A DNA stretch of 64,000 nt from Cytobacillus citreus (GTDB lineage Bacteria; Bacillota; Bacilli; Bacillales; Cytobacillaceae), in assembly GCF_018343665.1 (NCBI RefSeq), contig NZ_JAGYPM010000004.1, positions 126,343 through 190,342 on the forward strand, read 5' to 3'. Position 1 is the stretch's first letter. Every line of letters starts with the position of its first letter. Made by a program: the position numbers and the translations under genes. Shown here one piece after another: positions 25,229-33,896 of this stretch. A model generated the notes under the pieces. It was not told where the DNA came from. It was given only the letters and a program-made list of their open reading frames with translations, and ran no database searches.

Positions 25229-26851
25229 TTAATATAATGGAACTTTCCACTTATCCTTGACCTCATTATAGCGAGTGACGGAAAGTAAATGCAGCGTCAA
25301 TTCCTCTGGAATTTCTTCCAAGTCATACGATTTGAGGTTGATCGATGTCTTGTAGCGGCCATTCTTATCTTTTTCATTGAGAATAGATCCCCCGCCATAA
25401 GTAGAATATGTTTTTCCTTTATCATCGACTAAAACCCAATCGCCAAGTTCTGAAGCAGTAGCTTCTCTTCCGCCCTCCATTTCAATGATAAAAGACGTTT
25501 CTTTTTCGATAGGCATAAGTGATTTTCGCAGCGAATAATCATTTTCTTTCTTCGCTTTTTTTATCGTGATAAAGTTTCCTTCGTACTCAAATGACACAGG
25601 GTTTTTCTTCAAATCATTCGGTTTTATTTTTATAGAAAAATCGGATGGTACGGTTTTAAAAACGCCATCTAACACAAAGGTCAGCTTTTGCTTATCCTTT
25701 TGCGGAATAAAGGAATCATTCCAAGCGATTTGACCGAGTTGTTCCATGTCAAAGCTCGAACTTTGTAATTGTCCTGAGCCATGAGAATACGCTTCATCTT
25801 CAAAAAAGGTATTATGATTATGATGATAAATCGCTTTCCCTTCCTCATTCTCGATATGATAAGAAATAGCAGTTCCATAGTTGGTTGCACCAGTTACTTT
25901 TTCCTCACCGAACTTAGTTTCAAGCTTCTGAACTTCATCTTTTACTTTTACTTGCTCTTCTTCTGTAAAGGTTGTTTCATATAGAAATTCACTAGAGGAT
26001 GGAGAAAAGCGAAATTCAGTCATATTAATGTTGATACCATGCTTGTTACTATTTTTGTCATTTAATGGAAGAGAGATTGTAACTTGACGAGCTTCCTTAA
26101 GATTAATAGGGATTTCTAGTTTCCAGTTGCCCTTTACTCCATTTAGCTCATCAAAATTAAACTTTACGGTCATTGCCTCTACTGTTGGCTGTTCTCGCAA
26201 TGAAATTTCAATTAAACCGTAATCACTTCCTTCAGACCAACCCATGCCAATGTGTTCAATACGTTTTCCATTTTGATCGAAGGCCATGATGCTGTCTTGT
26301 AAAACATCAATGTCTAGTTGTGTATCTTGTAGTTTTCCATCTGTATTGATTATTTGATAGGACAATGCGACCCGAGAAGAATCAGTTATGACATCTTCCA
26401 CTTTAAATGTAATTCCATTATTCGTTACTTCTTGATTTACTCGTTGTACGAGTCCTGCATCCTTTGCCATTCTTAATCCCTCATCAACTTGTTCGGTTGA
26501 GAACAAGCCGCCAATCCACTGGGCAAAGCTAGGATTCAGAGCTGCGCTTAATCCAATAGCTACTACCACTACCGCTGCAGAAAGTATAATCCTTTTCCAA
26601 GGAGTTCTTTTTCTGCGGACAGCCTTCTGTTTATAAGGCTCAAGCTGATCAAGAACTAAGGAATCAAAGTCATCAGGTAATGTTGGTGTTTGTAAAGTTT
26701 CTCTTAAAAATTGTTGTTCATCTTTAAAAGCTTCCACGATTCTCCTGCATTCATTACAGCTTTTTAAGTGAGTATTTATATCAGATTGCTCCTGTTCTAC
26801 TAACAGGTTATCAACAAACTGTGAAAGTTTATCCGCCGTTGGACAATTCAT
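25229..26851 (-). CDS. Anti-sigma factor with zinc-finger HC2 and DUF4179 domains
   Basis: A 540-residue single-pass membrane protein. The cytoplasmic N-terminus has the zinc-binding anti-sigma motif DINTHLKSCNECRRIV (HxxxCxxC). One transmembrane segment (IILSAAVVVVAIGLSAAL) lies near residue 90, and about 430 extracellular residues follow with the DUF4179-like start (NPSFAQWIGGLFST). It should hold the sigma factor of the overlapping upstream gene and release it on an envelope signal. The 23-base overlap with the sigma gene implies translational coupling. Confidence 0.88.
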   Translation of the reverse strand: MNCPTADKLSQFVDNLLVEQEQSDINTHLKSCNECRRIVEAFKDEQQFLRETLQTPTLPDDFDSLVLDQLEPYKQKAVRRKRTPWKRIILSAAVVVVAIGLSAALNPSFAQWIGGLFSTEQVDEGLRMAKDAGLVQRVNQEVTNNGITFKVEDVITDSSRVALSYQIINTDGKLQDTQLDIDVLQDSIMAFDQNGKRIEHIGMGWSEGSDYGLIEISLREQPTVEAMTVKFNFDELNGVKGNWKLEIPINLKEARQVTISLPLNDKNSNKHGININMTEFRFSPSSSEFLYETTFTEEEQVKVKDEVQKLETKFGEEKVTGATNYGTAISYHIENEEGKAIYHHNHNTFFEDEAYSHGSGQLQSSSFDMEQLGQIAWNDSFIPQKDKQKLTFVLDGVFKTVPSDFSIKIKPNDLKKNPVSFEYEGNFITIKKAKKENDYSLRKSLMPIEKETSFIIEMEGGREATASELGDWVLVDDKGKTYSTYGGGSILNEKDKNGRYKTSINLKSYDLEEIPEELTLHLLSVTRYNEVKDKWKVPLY

Positions 26852-27395
26852 GAAAATAGCCTCCTTCGCGTTTTACTATATCTCTCATTTTTTTCTTAGC
26901 CCGATGAAGCTTATTGCGGACATCTGAAAGAGGGAGTTCGACAATCTCACTGATTTCGTTATAGCTTAATTCATTTGCATATCTTAAGAGGATGATCATT
27001 CGTTCATCTTCTGGCAGCGTAGCAATCAAACGCTCGAGCTGCCTATTTTTTTCTTTCTTTAAGAAAATCACTTCAGGATGGTTCGAGTTCACCATTTTTT
27101 CTTCGTTGATTTCCACCTGTTTCATTTGATAGCGTTTCTTTCGGAATTCATCCATACAGTGATTAATCGCCACCCGATAGATCCAGCTGGAAAACGATCC
27201 TTTTCCATCAAATTTACCGAGCTGATGATAGACTTTAATAAAAGCCTCCTGTACTAAATCCTGAGCATCCTGAGGATTTCTTGTCATTCGTAAAATTGTG
27301 GCATATAACGGATTTTTATATTTATTAATAATGTGTGCGTAGGCATGCTTGTTGCCGGATAGCACTTCTTGGATCCAATGCAGTTCTTCTTCCAT
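26829..27395 (-). CDS. ECF-type sigma-70 factor
   Basis: A 188-residue extracytoplasmic-function sigma factor. Region 2 is visible in NKYKNPLYATILRMTRNPQDAQDLVQEAFIKVY and FSSWIYRVAINHCMDEFRK; region 4 HTH in LPEDERMIILLRYANELSYNEISEIVELPLSDVRNKLHRA. The AAGGAGG ribosome site precedes the ATG. It forms an operon with its anti-sigma partner. No textbook ECF promoter (TGAAAC with CGTC) is obvious in front of it, so autoregulation cannot be confirmed. Confidence 0.92.
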   Translation of the reverse strand: MEEELHWIQEVLSGNKHAYAHIINKYKNPLYATILRMTRNPQDAQDLVQEAFIKVYHQLGKFDGKGSFSSWIYRVAINHCMDEFRKKRYQMKQVEINEEKMVNSNHPEVIFLKKEKNRQLERLIATLPEDERMIILLRYANELSYNEISEIVELPLSDVRNKLHRAKKKMRDIVKREGGYFHELSNGG

Positions 27396-27546
27396 TTTGA
27401 CCTCCTTACTGAAACGATCATGCGCATGTCTCGCTTTGGGATTTCATTTATAATAACGAGTTCAATCTCTAAATAATTTCATCTAATTAAAAAATTATTA
27501 AAGAAAAGTTTGTGTTAAAGCTTAGTGTTGATCATGCTATTTTGTT

Positions 27547-27677
27547 GTTGATTGGAGCGGAAGGCGCGAGACTCCTGCGGGAGAAGCGAGTCAAAGGGAG
27601 ACCCCGCAGGAGCGATAGCGACGAGGAGGCTTCCGGACCGCCCGCGGAAAGCGAGTGCCTGCAGCGGAGATCAACAG
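27547..27677. repeat. GC-rich Bacillus-type intergenic repeat
   Basis: The segment runs from GTTGATTGGAGCGGAAGGCG to GCGGAGATCAAC, with the long inverted pair ACTCCTGCGGG/CCCGCAGGAG. From memory, this element occurs in many copies in Bacillus genomes. The open frames across it are accidental. Confidence 0.88.
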
Positions 27678-27752
27678 GAAAGTTTAACATAGAAAAAGAA
27701 AATGGCTGCCGCAGCAACCATCAAGCCTATACAAAAAACTTTAACTAGATAT

Positions 27753-28976
27753 CTAATCGTATTTTTGAGTTTGATCTACGTGGGTTTGATGATTTTTGAA
27801 TAATTTTTGATAGCCGTAGATCCCAGAGCTAAGCAATAATATTCCGGAAAACAGATATACAAATCTTGCACTTACTAAATCTACAAGCAAACCAATGATA
27901 AAAACAGATAAACTAAAGACTGCTTGATTTATGGTTGCCTTTGAAGCTAAGTATTTTCCTAAAAGTTCTTTATTGATGGAGTTTTGAATAAATGTACTTT
28001 GAGCAATATCTCTAACTTGATATAAAGGGCCCATTAAGATAACTAATAACAAAGCGAAAATAGGAACACTAACAAAAGAATAGATGATGGTAAGAATAGA
28101 AACACCAACTGATCCAATAACAATGAAAAGTACGAGAGACTGATTTATATATTTAGAACATTTCCATACTAAAATACCGCCTATAATCGTTCCTGCATAA
28201 TAAGCTGAGTTAATATATCCCCACCATTTTTCATCTTGACCTAATGCTTCTTGAACGAAGATTAAGGTGACAGCTCCAATCCAAATGCTTCCACCAAATA
28301 ATTCAATGATATCCATTTTCGTAATCGTGCTTAAGGTAGGGTGTTTAAAAACAATGACCCAGCCTTCCTTTAGAGATTCTAATGGACTATTTTTCTTCTT
28401 GTTACGAACTGTCACATTCGTCTTTAACATCATTAAAGAAAGGATAGAAATCAACAACAATATAATGGTCATGATAACGACTTTATAATGACCGAGATAA
28501 ACGATTAGAATACCCCCGATGGACCAGCCAAGAAGGAGTAATATTTGATCAGTAGTAGACAAAATACTATTAGCATTTACTAATTTTTCTTTTGAAACGA
28601 TCTCTGGGATTAGGGCGCTCCTCGAAGGATTAGACCAGCCATTAAAAAATGAAATAAATGCTAATAAAAAAAAGAGCAAAATATAATTGATTGGTCTAGG
28701 GATAAATAATAACGAGATTACTATAAAGGCATAAAAAAGCATATGGAACATCTGTGAAATGAATAGAATCCTTTTCAAAGTATATTTTTCCATCATAAGT
28801 GGTACTGTAGAGCCACTTATAATTTGCGAAATCATACTAATAATGGTGACAGCTGATGCAAAAGTGGCTGAATTCGTTTCTTGATAGATAAATGTAATGA
28901 TTGTCATTGTATATAAAGAATAAGCTAGTTTTGTAGAAGACTGACTTATTAATAATAAGTAAAATGGACATTTCAA
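27753..28976 (-). CDS. MFS transporter
   Basis: A 407-residue protein with 11-12 hydrophobic segments and the MFS arrangement of two six-helix halves. The motif-A-like loop after TM2 (MEKYTLKRILFISQMFHMLF) and GWSNPSRSALIPEIVSKEKLVNANSI are typical of the drug-efflux/MFS_3 group. The start is a TTG eight bases after AAGGAG. It faces the VOC gene across a 197-base divergent region. Its substrate is unknown. Confidence 0.88.
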   Translation of the reverse strand: MKCPFYLLLISQSSTKLAYSLYTMTIITFIYQETNSATFASAVTIISMISQIISGSTVPLMMEKYTLKRILFISQMFHMLFYAFIVISLLFIPRPINYILLFFLLAFISFFNGWSNPSRSALIPEIVSKEKLVNANSILSTTDQILLLLGWSIGGILIVYLGHYKVVIMTIILLLISILSLMMLKTNVTVRNKKKNSPLESLKEGWVIVFKHPTLSTITKMDIIELFGGSIWIGAVTLIFVQEALGQDEKWWGYINSAYYAGTIIGGILVWKCSKYINQSLVLFIVIGSVGVSILTIIYSFVSVPIFALLLVILMGPLYQVRDIAQSTFIQNSINKELLGKYLASKATINQAVFSLSVFIIGLLVDLVSARFVYLFSGILLLSSGIYGYQKLFKNHQTHVDQTQKYD

Positions 28977-29173
28977 AAAAACACTCCTTAATGATAAACC
29001 TGTTAAATACGAGAGATACCTACTGTTTTTTTATTATCATATCATTATCGTGCTAAGATTTGGTTAATTTTTCAAATGTACTGCTAAGTGTAGTGATTCG
29101 AATATAAATGGTTAGAAGGAAAAAACATTTATTAGAAGAAATACTATTTAACTAACTAATAGGAGATGAAATC

Positions 29174-29593
29174 ATGCGTGAAAAATTAATAAGGGTGGGG
29201 ACGATTTATATTCCTGTAGTGGATGTAGACAGTTCAGCTCAATGGTATACGGAAAAGCTAGGAGCTGAGCTAAGCTATAAAGATCAAGAAAAGGCTATTC
29301 TGAATTTCGCTAACCAGAGCTTTTTTTTAGTTAAATCGAAAGAAGATCAAAGTTCAAATTTTATTGATAGTAAAGGCAATGAGCGCTTCTCAATGACTTT
29401 TGAAGTGAATGGAATGGCTGCTTTAGAAGAAATTCATAAGGATTTTATTAACCGAGGAATCAAGGTTGGGGAAATTGAGGATAGGGGACATTCTGGACGG
29501 AACTTTGTATTTTCTGACCTCGACGGAAATAAATTTGATGTTTGGAGCGAATTAAGTCCTATTTTTAAAGAGAAATTCTTCAATTCGTATTAA
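29174..29593 (+). CDS. VOC/glyoxalase-fold protein
   Basis: A 139-residue vicinal-oxygen-chelate protein with two beta-alpha-beta-beta-beta modules: IRVGTIYIPVVDVDSSAQWYTEKLGAEL and the C-terminal GRNFVFSDLDGNKFDVWSEL. Only some of the usual metal ligands can be matched, so it may be a binding protein rather than an enzyme. TAGGAG precedes the ATG. The next gene begins 27 bases later, and the genes at 29174, 29621 and 30081 may be one transcript. Confidence 0.85.
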   Translation: MREKLIRVGTIYIPVVDVDSSAQWYTEKLGAELSYKDQEKAILNFANQSFFLVKSKEDQSSNFIDSKGNERFSMTFEVNGMAALEEIHKDFINRGIKVGEIEDRGHSGRNFVFSDLDGNKFDVWSELSPIFKEKFFNSY

Positions 29594-29620
29594 AAAGGAT
29601 GTTAATTGGGGGACTTATTT

Positions 29621-30061
29621 ATGAAAAAAATAATATTGTTAGTTCTACTGATGATATTTTCAATCAACTTCTCTGTTCATGCTCTTGATTGGGCTTATTC
29701 CTTTGTTGTTTGGAATGGGAATGTTTATAAAGTGACAGAAGAAAAGGTACTTGAAAGTGAAGTAGGGAAGGTTATTGGAAAAGTAAAAACGAAAACTGAC
29801 CCTTTGTCTGGCAATTATTATGGCAATGCTTCTAATTCTTATCCGAAAGGAACAAAGTATTATGAAATAAACGGTATTTCCACTGACAGCTCAATTGCCG
29901 TTGAAGTTAAAGAAAAACAGTGGTTAAAAGCTGCCTACGTTCATGAAGCACCTTTTCATTGGATGAATATTGTTATGAAAGTGTATCCATTTCTTATAAT
30001 AGCAGCAGTTATAATCGTACTATTTTTACGCATGAAAAAAGCAAAAATCAGTAAGAAATAA
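29621..30061 (+). CDS. Small membrane-anchored extracellular protein, unknown family
   Basis: 146 residues. The N-terminal segment KKIILLVLLMIFSINFSVHA is a signal peptide or anchor. About 90 extracellular residues follow (WAYSFVVWNGNVYKVTEEK, NYYGNASNSYPKGTKYYEI), then a C-terminal helix (VYPFLIIAAVIIVLFL) and a lysine tail. The ATG at 29621 with GGGGGAC upstream is chosen over a TTG at 29606 that would lie inside that site. The YPKGTKYYEINGI strand pattern recurs in Bacillus exported proteins; the function is unknown. Confidence 0.75.
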   Translation: MKKIILLVLLMIFSINFSVHALDWAYSFVVWNGNVYKVTEEKVLESEVGKVIGKVKTKTDPLSGNYYGNASNSYPKGTKYYEINGISTDSSIAVEVKEKQWLKAAYVHEAPFHWMNIVMKVYPFLIIAAVIIVLFLRMKKAKISKK

Positions 30062-30080
30062 AGAGATTGGAGGTTTTCTA

Positions 30081-30593
30081 TTGTTATACCATTTTAGCGA
30101 AAACCCTCATATAATAACCTTTTCACCTAGACCATCCAAAACATCTGCGAAACCAGTTGTTTGGGCAATTGATCAAGAACATTCCATTTACTACTATTTT
30201 CCGCGAGATTGTCCAAGAGTTATTTATTGGAAGGCAGATTATACGAACGAAAATGATAAAAATCAATTCTTTTTCGGCTCAAGTGCAGACAAGATTATCA
30301 CAGTAGAAAGCCGTTGGTTAGAACGGATTCGTCAGACAAAACTATATGTCTATTCATTTAGTGCAGACTCATTTGAAATGTTTGATGAAAACGCTGGATA
30401 TTATGTATCCGATCAAGAGGTTTCTCCGACTAAGGTTGAGCCTGTTGGAATTTTATTAGAAAAGCTCTTGAGTGAAAGCATAGAATTAAGATTTACTCCG
30501 GATCTCTATCCAATTCGAGACATGGTTATTTCTTCAACCTTAGGTTTTTCTATTATTAGATTTGGCAACGCGATAAGTGCATCAAAATCATGA
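30081..30593 (+). CDS. DUF6886-family protein
   Basis: A 170-residue soluble protein: LYHFSENPHIITFSPRP, VVWAIDQEHSIYYYFPRDCPRVIYW, and ESRWLERIRQTKLYVYSFSAD. These blocks match a conserved Bacillus family of unknown function (DUF6886). The start is a TTG with GGAGG nine bases upstream. It is the last gene before a convergent terminator. The His, Asp and Arg pattern at the start is reminiscent of ADP-ribosyltransferase-like folds, but this is not established. Confidence 0.82.
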   Translation: MLYHFSENPHIITFSPRPSKTSAKPVVWAIDQEHSIYYYFPRDCPRVIYWKADYTNENDKNQFFFGSSADKIITVESRWLERIRQTKLYVYSFSADSFEMFDENAGYYVSDQEVSPTKVEPVGILLEKLLSESIELRFTPDLYPIRDMVISSTLGFSIIRFGNAISASKS

Positions 30594-30642
30594 GGGCTTG
30601 ATATTTAAGAGTATGATAGAGAAAAAATCGGATATGTTATCG

Positions 30643-30682
30643 AAGTGGTCAATCTATGAAGGCGATTGACCACTTGCTTTTT
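30643..30682 (+). terminator. Terminator between convergent genes
   Basis: AAGTGGTCAATC pairs with GATTGACCACTT, followed by a T run at 30678. Confidence 0.88.
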
Positions 30683-31122
30683 TATGTTAATTTTTTATAC
30701 ATTACAATATGTGGACCAATAGGAGGATAATCAAAAATTTCACCATATACTTTAAACCCTAATTTATTGTAATATTCTTGTACTGTGGTTCTTGCATTGC
30801 ACCATAATAGGTCAAACCCCTGCTCTTTTATCAAATTTTCGGAAAAGGTAACAAGTGATCTACCAGCTCCTAAATTTCTAAACTCTACAAGAGTTGCCAT
30901 TCCTCGTAAGCGATATTGCTTTTCAATTGTAAAATCAGGATTGTTTTCAACGCAAAAGGAAGCAATACTAACGAGCTCTCCTTGATAAAATGCTCCAACA
31001 TGAAATGCACCAGCTTCATGATCTGTATCATATTTGCAGTCCTCAACTGTCTGGTGAGGACGTAAAACCCTATGTCTAAGACTGTAGGTCATTTCGGGAT
31101 TAATTTTTAGAACCTCAATCAT
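30682..31122 (-). CDS. GNAT-family N-acetyltransferase
   Basis: A 146-residue acetyltransferase: YSLRHRVLRPHQTVEDCKYDTD (a substrate-side start common in Bacillus YitI-like enzymes), motif A LRGMATLVEFRNLGAGRSLVTFSENLI, and motif B VQEYYNKLGFKVYGE. The ATG follows GGAGGAACAAC. It converges on the DUF6886 gene. The substrate is unknown. Confidence 0.87.
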   Translation of the reverse strand: MIEVLKINPEMTYSLRHRVLRPHQTVEDCKYDTDHEAGAFHVGAFYQGELVSIASFCVENNPDFTIEKQYRLRGMATLVEFRNLGAGRSLVTFSENLIKEQGFDLLWCNARTTVQEYYNKLGFKVYGEIFDYPPIGPHIVMYKKLT

Positions 31123-31304
31123 GTTGTTCCTCCAATCCTTTGATAAAAATTGAATGTAATAGGTAATTCTCTTACTGTTTTAGAAATCCTGCATTAGTTT
31201 AATATTTTTTGAGGAATATTTTAGAAGGATTATAAAAATAGGATATTGAAGTCTTAAATTGAAGTTATATTTAGAAGGTGAATAATCTTAAGGAGAAATT
31301 AGAT

Positions 31305-31892
31305 ATGGACATTAGAAGATATAAGGAAGAAGATGAATTAGGATGGGTACGCTGTAGGATATTATCTTTTTTGGATACAGCATATTTTGATAACGTGTTA
31401 AAAGAAAAAGAAAAGTATGAAAATCCATCTATAGAATTAGTAGCAGTGATTGATAATCAAATTGTTGGATTGATAGATATTGAATATGAGATAGAAGAAG
31501 GAACAGTTTGTTCAAGAGGAAAGGGAAACGGTGGAATGATATGGCATATAGCAGTCCATCCAGATTTTCGTAGGCGAGGAATAGGTAAAAAGTTACTCTT
31601 AGAAGCTGAGAATATATCAAAGGATATTGGATTGAACCGTCTTGAAGCGTGGACAAGAGACGATGATTGGGTAATCAAATGGTATGAGGCTAACCATTTT
31701 GAAAAGGTAGAATCGTATCTGCAAGTATTTATAAATGGTGGAGAAGAATTAAAGGGAGTTTTAAGAAGTGAAGTTCCAATGTTGTATCCTGTTCAAGTAT
31801 TCGCACATTATGTTGGTGAAGAGAAAGAAATAGTAAAGAATAAATTTAAGCGAGTCCACGAATGTTTTTGTTTCGAGAAACAGCTAAGTTAG
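31305..31892 (+). CDS. GNAT-family N-acetyltransferase
   Basis: 195 residues. It begins MDIRRYKEEDELGWVRCRIL and holds motif A (MIWHIAVHPDFRRRGIGKKLLLEAENI) and a typical VIKWYEANHFEKVESYL motif B. A C-terminal 50 residues (MLYPVQVFAHYVGEE … KRVHECFCFEKQL) extend beyond the core. The ATG at 31305, ten bases after TAAGGAG, is chosen. The substrate is unknown. Confidence 0.87.
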   Translation: MDIRRYKEEDELGWVRCRILSFLDTAYFDNVLKEKEKYENPSIELVAVIDNQIVGLIDIEYEIEEGTVCSRGKGNGGMIWHIAVHPDFRRRGIGKKLLLEAENISKDIGLNRLEAWTRDDDWVIKWYEANHFEKVESYLQVFINGGEELKGVLRSEVPMLYPVQVFAHYVGEEKEIVKNKFKRVHECFCFEKQLS

Positions 31893-31917
31893 GTAATTAA
31901 ACAAATGGGTATAAGAG

Positions 31918-32034
31918 ATGAATTATTGCCTTTTAAGAATAGAAACTTCGCGTTTTGAATTATCGGAATTATTGAATAATATTGATAAGTTTTGTTACAT
32001 TCCAGGGGGCGGTGAAATTTTAATTTTAGAATAA
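31918..32034 (+). CDS. Possible short hypothetical protein
   Basis: A 38-codon frame (MNYCLLRIETSRFELSELL … YIPGGGEILILE) with a weak TAAGAG ribosome site. It could be a remnant. The family is not recognised. Confidence 0.3.
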   Translation: MNYCLLRIETSRFELSELLNNIDKFCYIPGGGEILILE

Positions 32035-32048
32035 AATGGGGTGGAAGA

Positions 32049-32123
32049 ATGTATTGGGAAACTCTCCCTAATTGGTTCTGGACAATCTACTACTTATTTT
32101 TATCGCAGATTAACGGGCAGTAA
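32049..32123 (+). pseudogene. Small gene MYWETLPNWFW…, 3' end replaced by a repeat element
   Basis: ATG 32049 follows GGGGTGG. The first 17 codons (MYWETLPNWFWTIYYLF) look like the start of a small membrane protein; the frame then runs into repeat C at 32100 and stops after 24 codons. TTATTTT occurs at both edges of the element (32094-32100 and about 32428-32434). Removing the element and one copy gives a frame ending in TAG right after LF, so the host frame may itself have been short. Confidence 0.5.
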
Positions 32124-32431
32124 GACCCCCACTTCAAGGTTGCGAGAGAATTAAAGAAACCTAAGTGGGGGATCAACTGCCCGTAAAGGCCCGACGACGG
32201 ACACGATGTCCTAGTCAGGCGAAAGCCACAGGACAAGGAGTACTTCATCCGCATTTCATCGCACGACCGAAAGCAGAGCTTTTGGGAGGACGTGGCGTTT
32301 TGAGCGTGATTGGTTCAACTAACCATAAGTGGGGGATGAAAGCCGACTAAGAACGCCACGTCCTGTGGCAACGTCGGCACTAGCACGTCCTGTGCGTCGA
32401 AAAACCCCCACTTATGGAAGTTTCACTTTAT
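32100..32431. repeat. Cassette-type hairpin element, copy C (longest, carries module X)
   Basis: Both fixed ends are present. Internal order: first hairpin, then module X (32195-32309), then TTGGTTCAACTAACCATAAG, then the GCCGACTAAGAACGCCACG/CGTCGGCACTAGCACGTCC cassette, then the closing AACCCCCACTTATGG hairpin. The change CAGTGG to AAGTGG occurs on both arms (CCATAAGTGGGGG, CCCCCACTTATGG), a compensatory change that preserves pairing. Confidence 0.87.
32195..32309. mobile_element. 115-bp inserted module X, copy 2
   Basis: It starts CGACGGACACGATGTCC and ends GAGCGTGA, and is homologous to 4610-4725. It is inserted in repeat C exactly where repeat B (21220-21378) reads GGCCCGATTGG. The same unit therefore occupies two unrelated host repeats, each with an empty version in this window. 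Confidence 0.65.
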
Positions 32432-32508
32432 TTTAGTGAGGATACGAAAGTGGCTAATGGTTAAATAATCATAAAATGCTAGACTAAAAAAATATACCGG
32501 AGGATCTT

Positions 32509-32843
32509 ATGGAGAGGAAATATAATGATTTAAATTAGGAGATATTTTAGAAGAAGCAGGGGAAAAAGATAACTATAAGGAGAAAGGAAAACCAATATCT
32601 GAAGAATATTTAAAAATGGATACATATCAGCACTTCCAAAATATAGCAAAGGATGCAGGATATATACCTCCTTGGTTAAAGCTACAAAAAGAAATCTCTC
32701 AACTAGTGCATTCTTGTAAAACAGAACAGGATATAAAACTAATAAATCAGAAAATTAAAAAACATAATTTAATATGTCCTACCCAAATGCAAAAAAATTT
32801 AATTTCATTAGATGAATTAGAAATAGCTAAAAGTATTTGGTGA
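32509..32843 (+). pseudogene. DUF1992 (DnaJC28-domain) protein, frameshifted near the start
   Basis: A good site (GGAGG, ATG 32509) gives MERKYND, then a stop; one extra T near 32529 would continue FKLGDILEEAGEKDNYKEKG and KPISEEYLKMDTYQHFQNI, reaching the stop at 32841-32843 (about 111 residues). GKPIS…AGYIPPWLKLQKEISQL is the DUF1992 core. Translation could restart at ATG 32616, giving 75 residues. A true frameshift or a sequencing error are both possible. Confidence 0.65.
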
Positions 32844-32970
32844 GCTTCTTTAAATTAAACTCATTATTTATACACATTTTTGATCTCTTCCTTCTTTAAT
32901 TAACGGTGTAGGCTGAAGAAGGAATTTTCTTAATATATAAAATATCTATTATGGTTGAGTGGAGATATAA

Positions 32971-33606
32971 ATGAAAAAAAATCATGTATATGCATTGATA
33001 ATTTACTTTGGAGTAGGACTTTTAGGTGATGTAATCACTTTGATATTTAATAATCCGAGAAGTTTAGTGATCATACTTAATTTTATGCTTTCCCCCTTGT
33101 TATTGTTCGTAACTTTATATTTATTGAAAGACGATTTAAAACTAATGGTATTTGAAAAAAGAAAATCAACGGTTAAACAATCAATATATGCAATTATCAA
33201 ATGGTTTTTTATAGTAATAATAGGATTTATAGTTATCGCTACAATAACACCTTTGTTTTCCACGTCTGAAGTATCTAATTCTTCGAGAATGACACAAGCA
33301 GTCCCTTTAATAGTTATTCCATTTGTTTTTATAGCACCAATATTAGAGGAGTTAATATTCAGAAGAATTATATTTACCTCATTTTCTAAGAAATTTACTA
33401 TTTTATTAAGTATTCTTTTTACCTCAGTAATCTTCGCGGGCTGGCATATGACTTTATCAGGTTTTCCTTTAATATTTTGGTTATCAGTCGTTATTACTTA
33501 TAGTTATTATCAAACTAACAGATTATTAGTTCCAATTACCATTCATATCCTATGGAATCTATTTTCATCAAGCGTAGCTTTAATTGGTGCTTCTTTTTTT
33601 GAATAA
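32971..33606 (+). CDS. CPBP-family intramembrane glutamic endopeptidase
   Basis: A 211-residue membrane protein with six or so hydrophobic segments. It carries the CPBP (Abi/CAAX-like) active-site motifs APILEELIFRRIIF (EExxxR) and FAGWHMTLSGFPLIFW (FxxxH-like), then ITIHILWNLFSS (third motif, His/Asn). Such proteases act in the bilayer; bacterial members are linked to bacteriocin immunity or protein processing. No bacteriocin gene is recognised next to it. Confidence 0.87.
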   Translation: MKKNHVYALIIYFGVGLLGDVITLIFNNPRSLVIILNFMLSPLLLFVTLYLLKDDLKLMVFEKRKSTVKQSIYAIIKWFFIVIIGFIVIATITPLFSTSEVSNSSRMTQAVPLIVIPFVFIAPILEELIFRRIIFTSFSKKFTILLSILFTSVIFAGWHMTLSGFPLIFWLSVVITYSYYQTNRLLVPITIHILWNLFSSSVALIGASFFE

Positions 33607-33896
33607 TCAATTAGTGGAGTACCTTCATGTGGCAGTTAGTTAATGCTAAGGGAGGCGAGAGTTGAAGATCCAGCTGCCATTTGGTGGCTTTTTCTTTTTA
33701 AGTTAACTGGGCAGCTTACTCGAATAAGAATACTTTCTTGTCAGGGAGGCATACGATATGACAATAGGAAATACATTCCATGCAAATTGCAATATTAATA
33801 GAGCAATTATTGCATTTCTCTCGAAAAGAAGAATCAATGATTATTTATTCAAATAAAGGTACAAGTTACAAGAGATAGTATGTAGGGGGAACTAGA
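33607..33896. other. Intergenic region with small-frame remnants
   Basis: A hairpin (TGGCAG with CTGCCA, 33631-33682) and GCCATTTGGTGGC plus Ts may terminate the CPBP gene. ATG 33758 with GGGAGG upstream opens a 32-codon frame, and ATG 33779 a second 32-codon frame (MQIAILIEQLLHFSRKEES) reminiscent of the start of WYL-type proteins. Neither is convincing. Confidence 0.35.

Noticed and set aside
27396-27546. Autoregulatory ECF promoter in front of the sigma gene
   Set aside because: Only partial TGAAAT/TGAAC strings are present, without a correctly spaced CGT box.
27512-27748. 78-residue open frame on the plus strand
   Set aside because: It runs through the GC-rich Bacillus-type intergenic repeat; long frames there are a by-product of GC content and palindromes on both strands.
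32165-32350. 61-residue open frame inside repeat C
   Set aside because: It is made wholly of hairpin-element sequence; other copies of the same sequence do not keep the frame.
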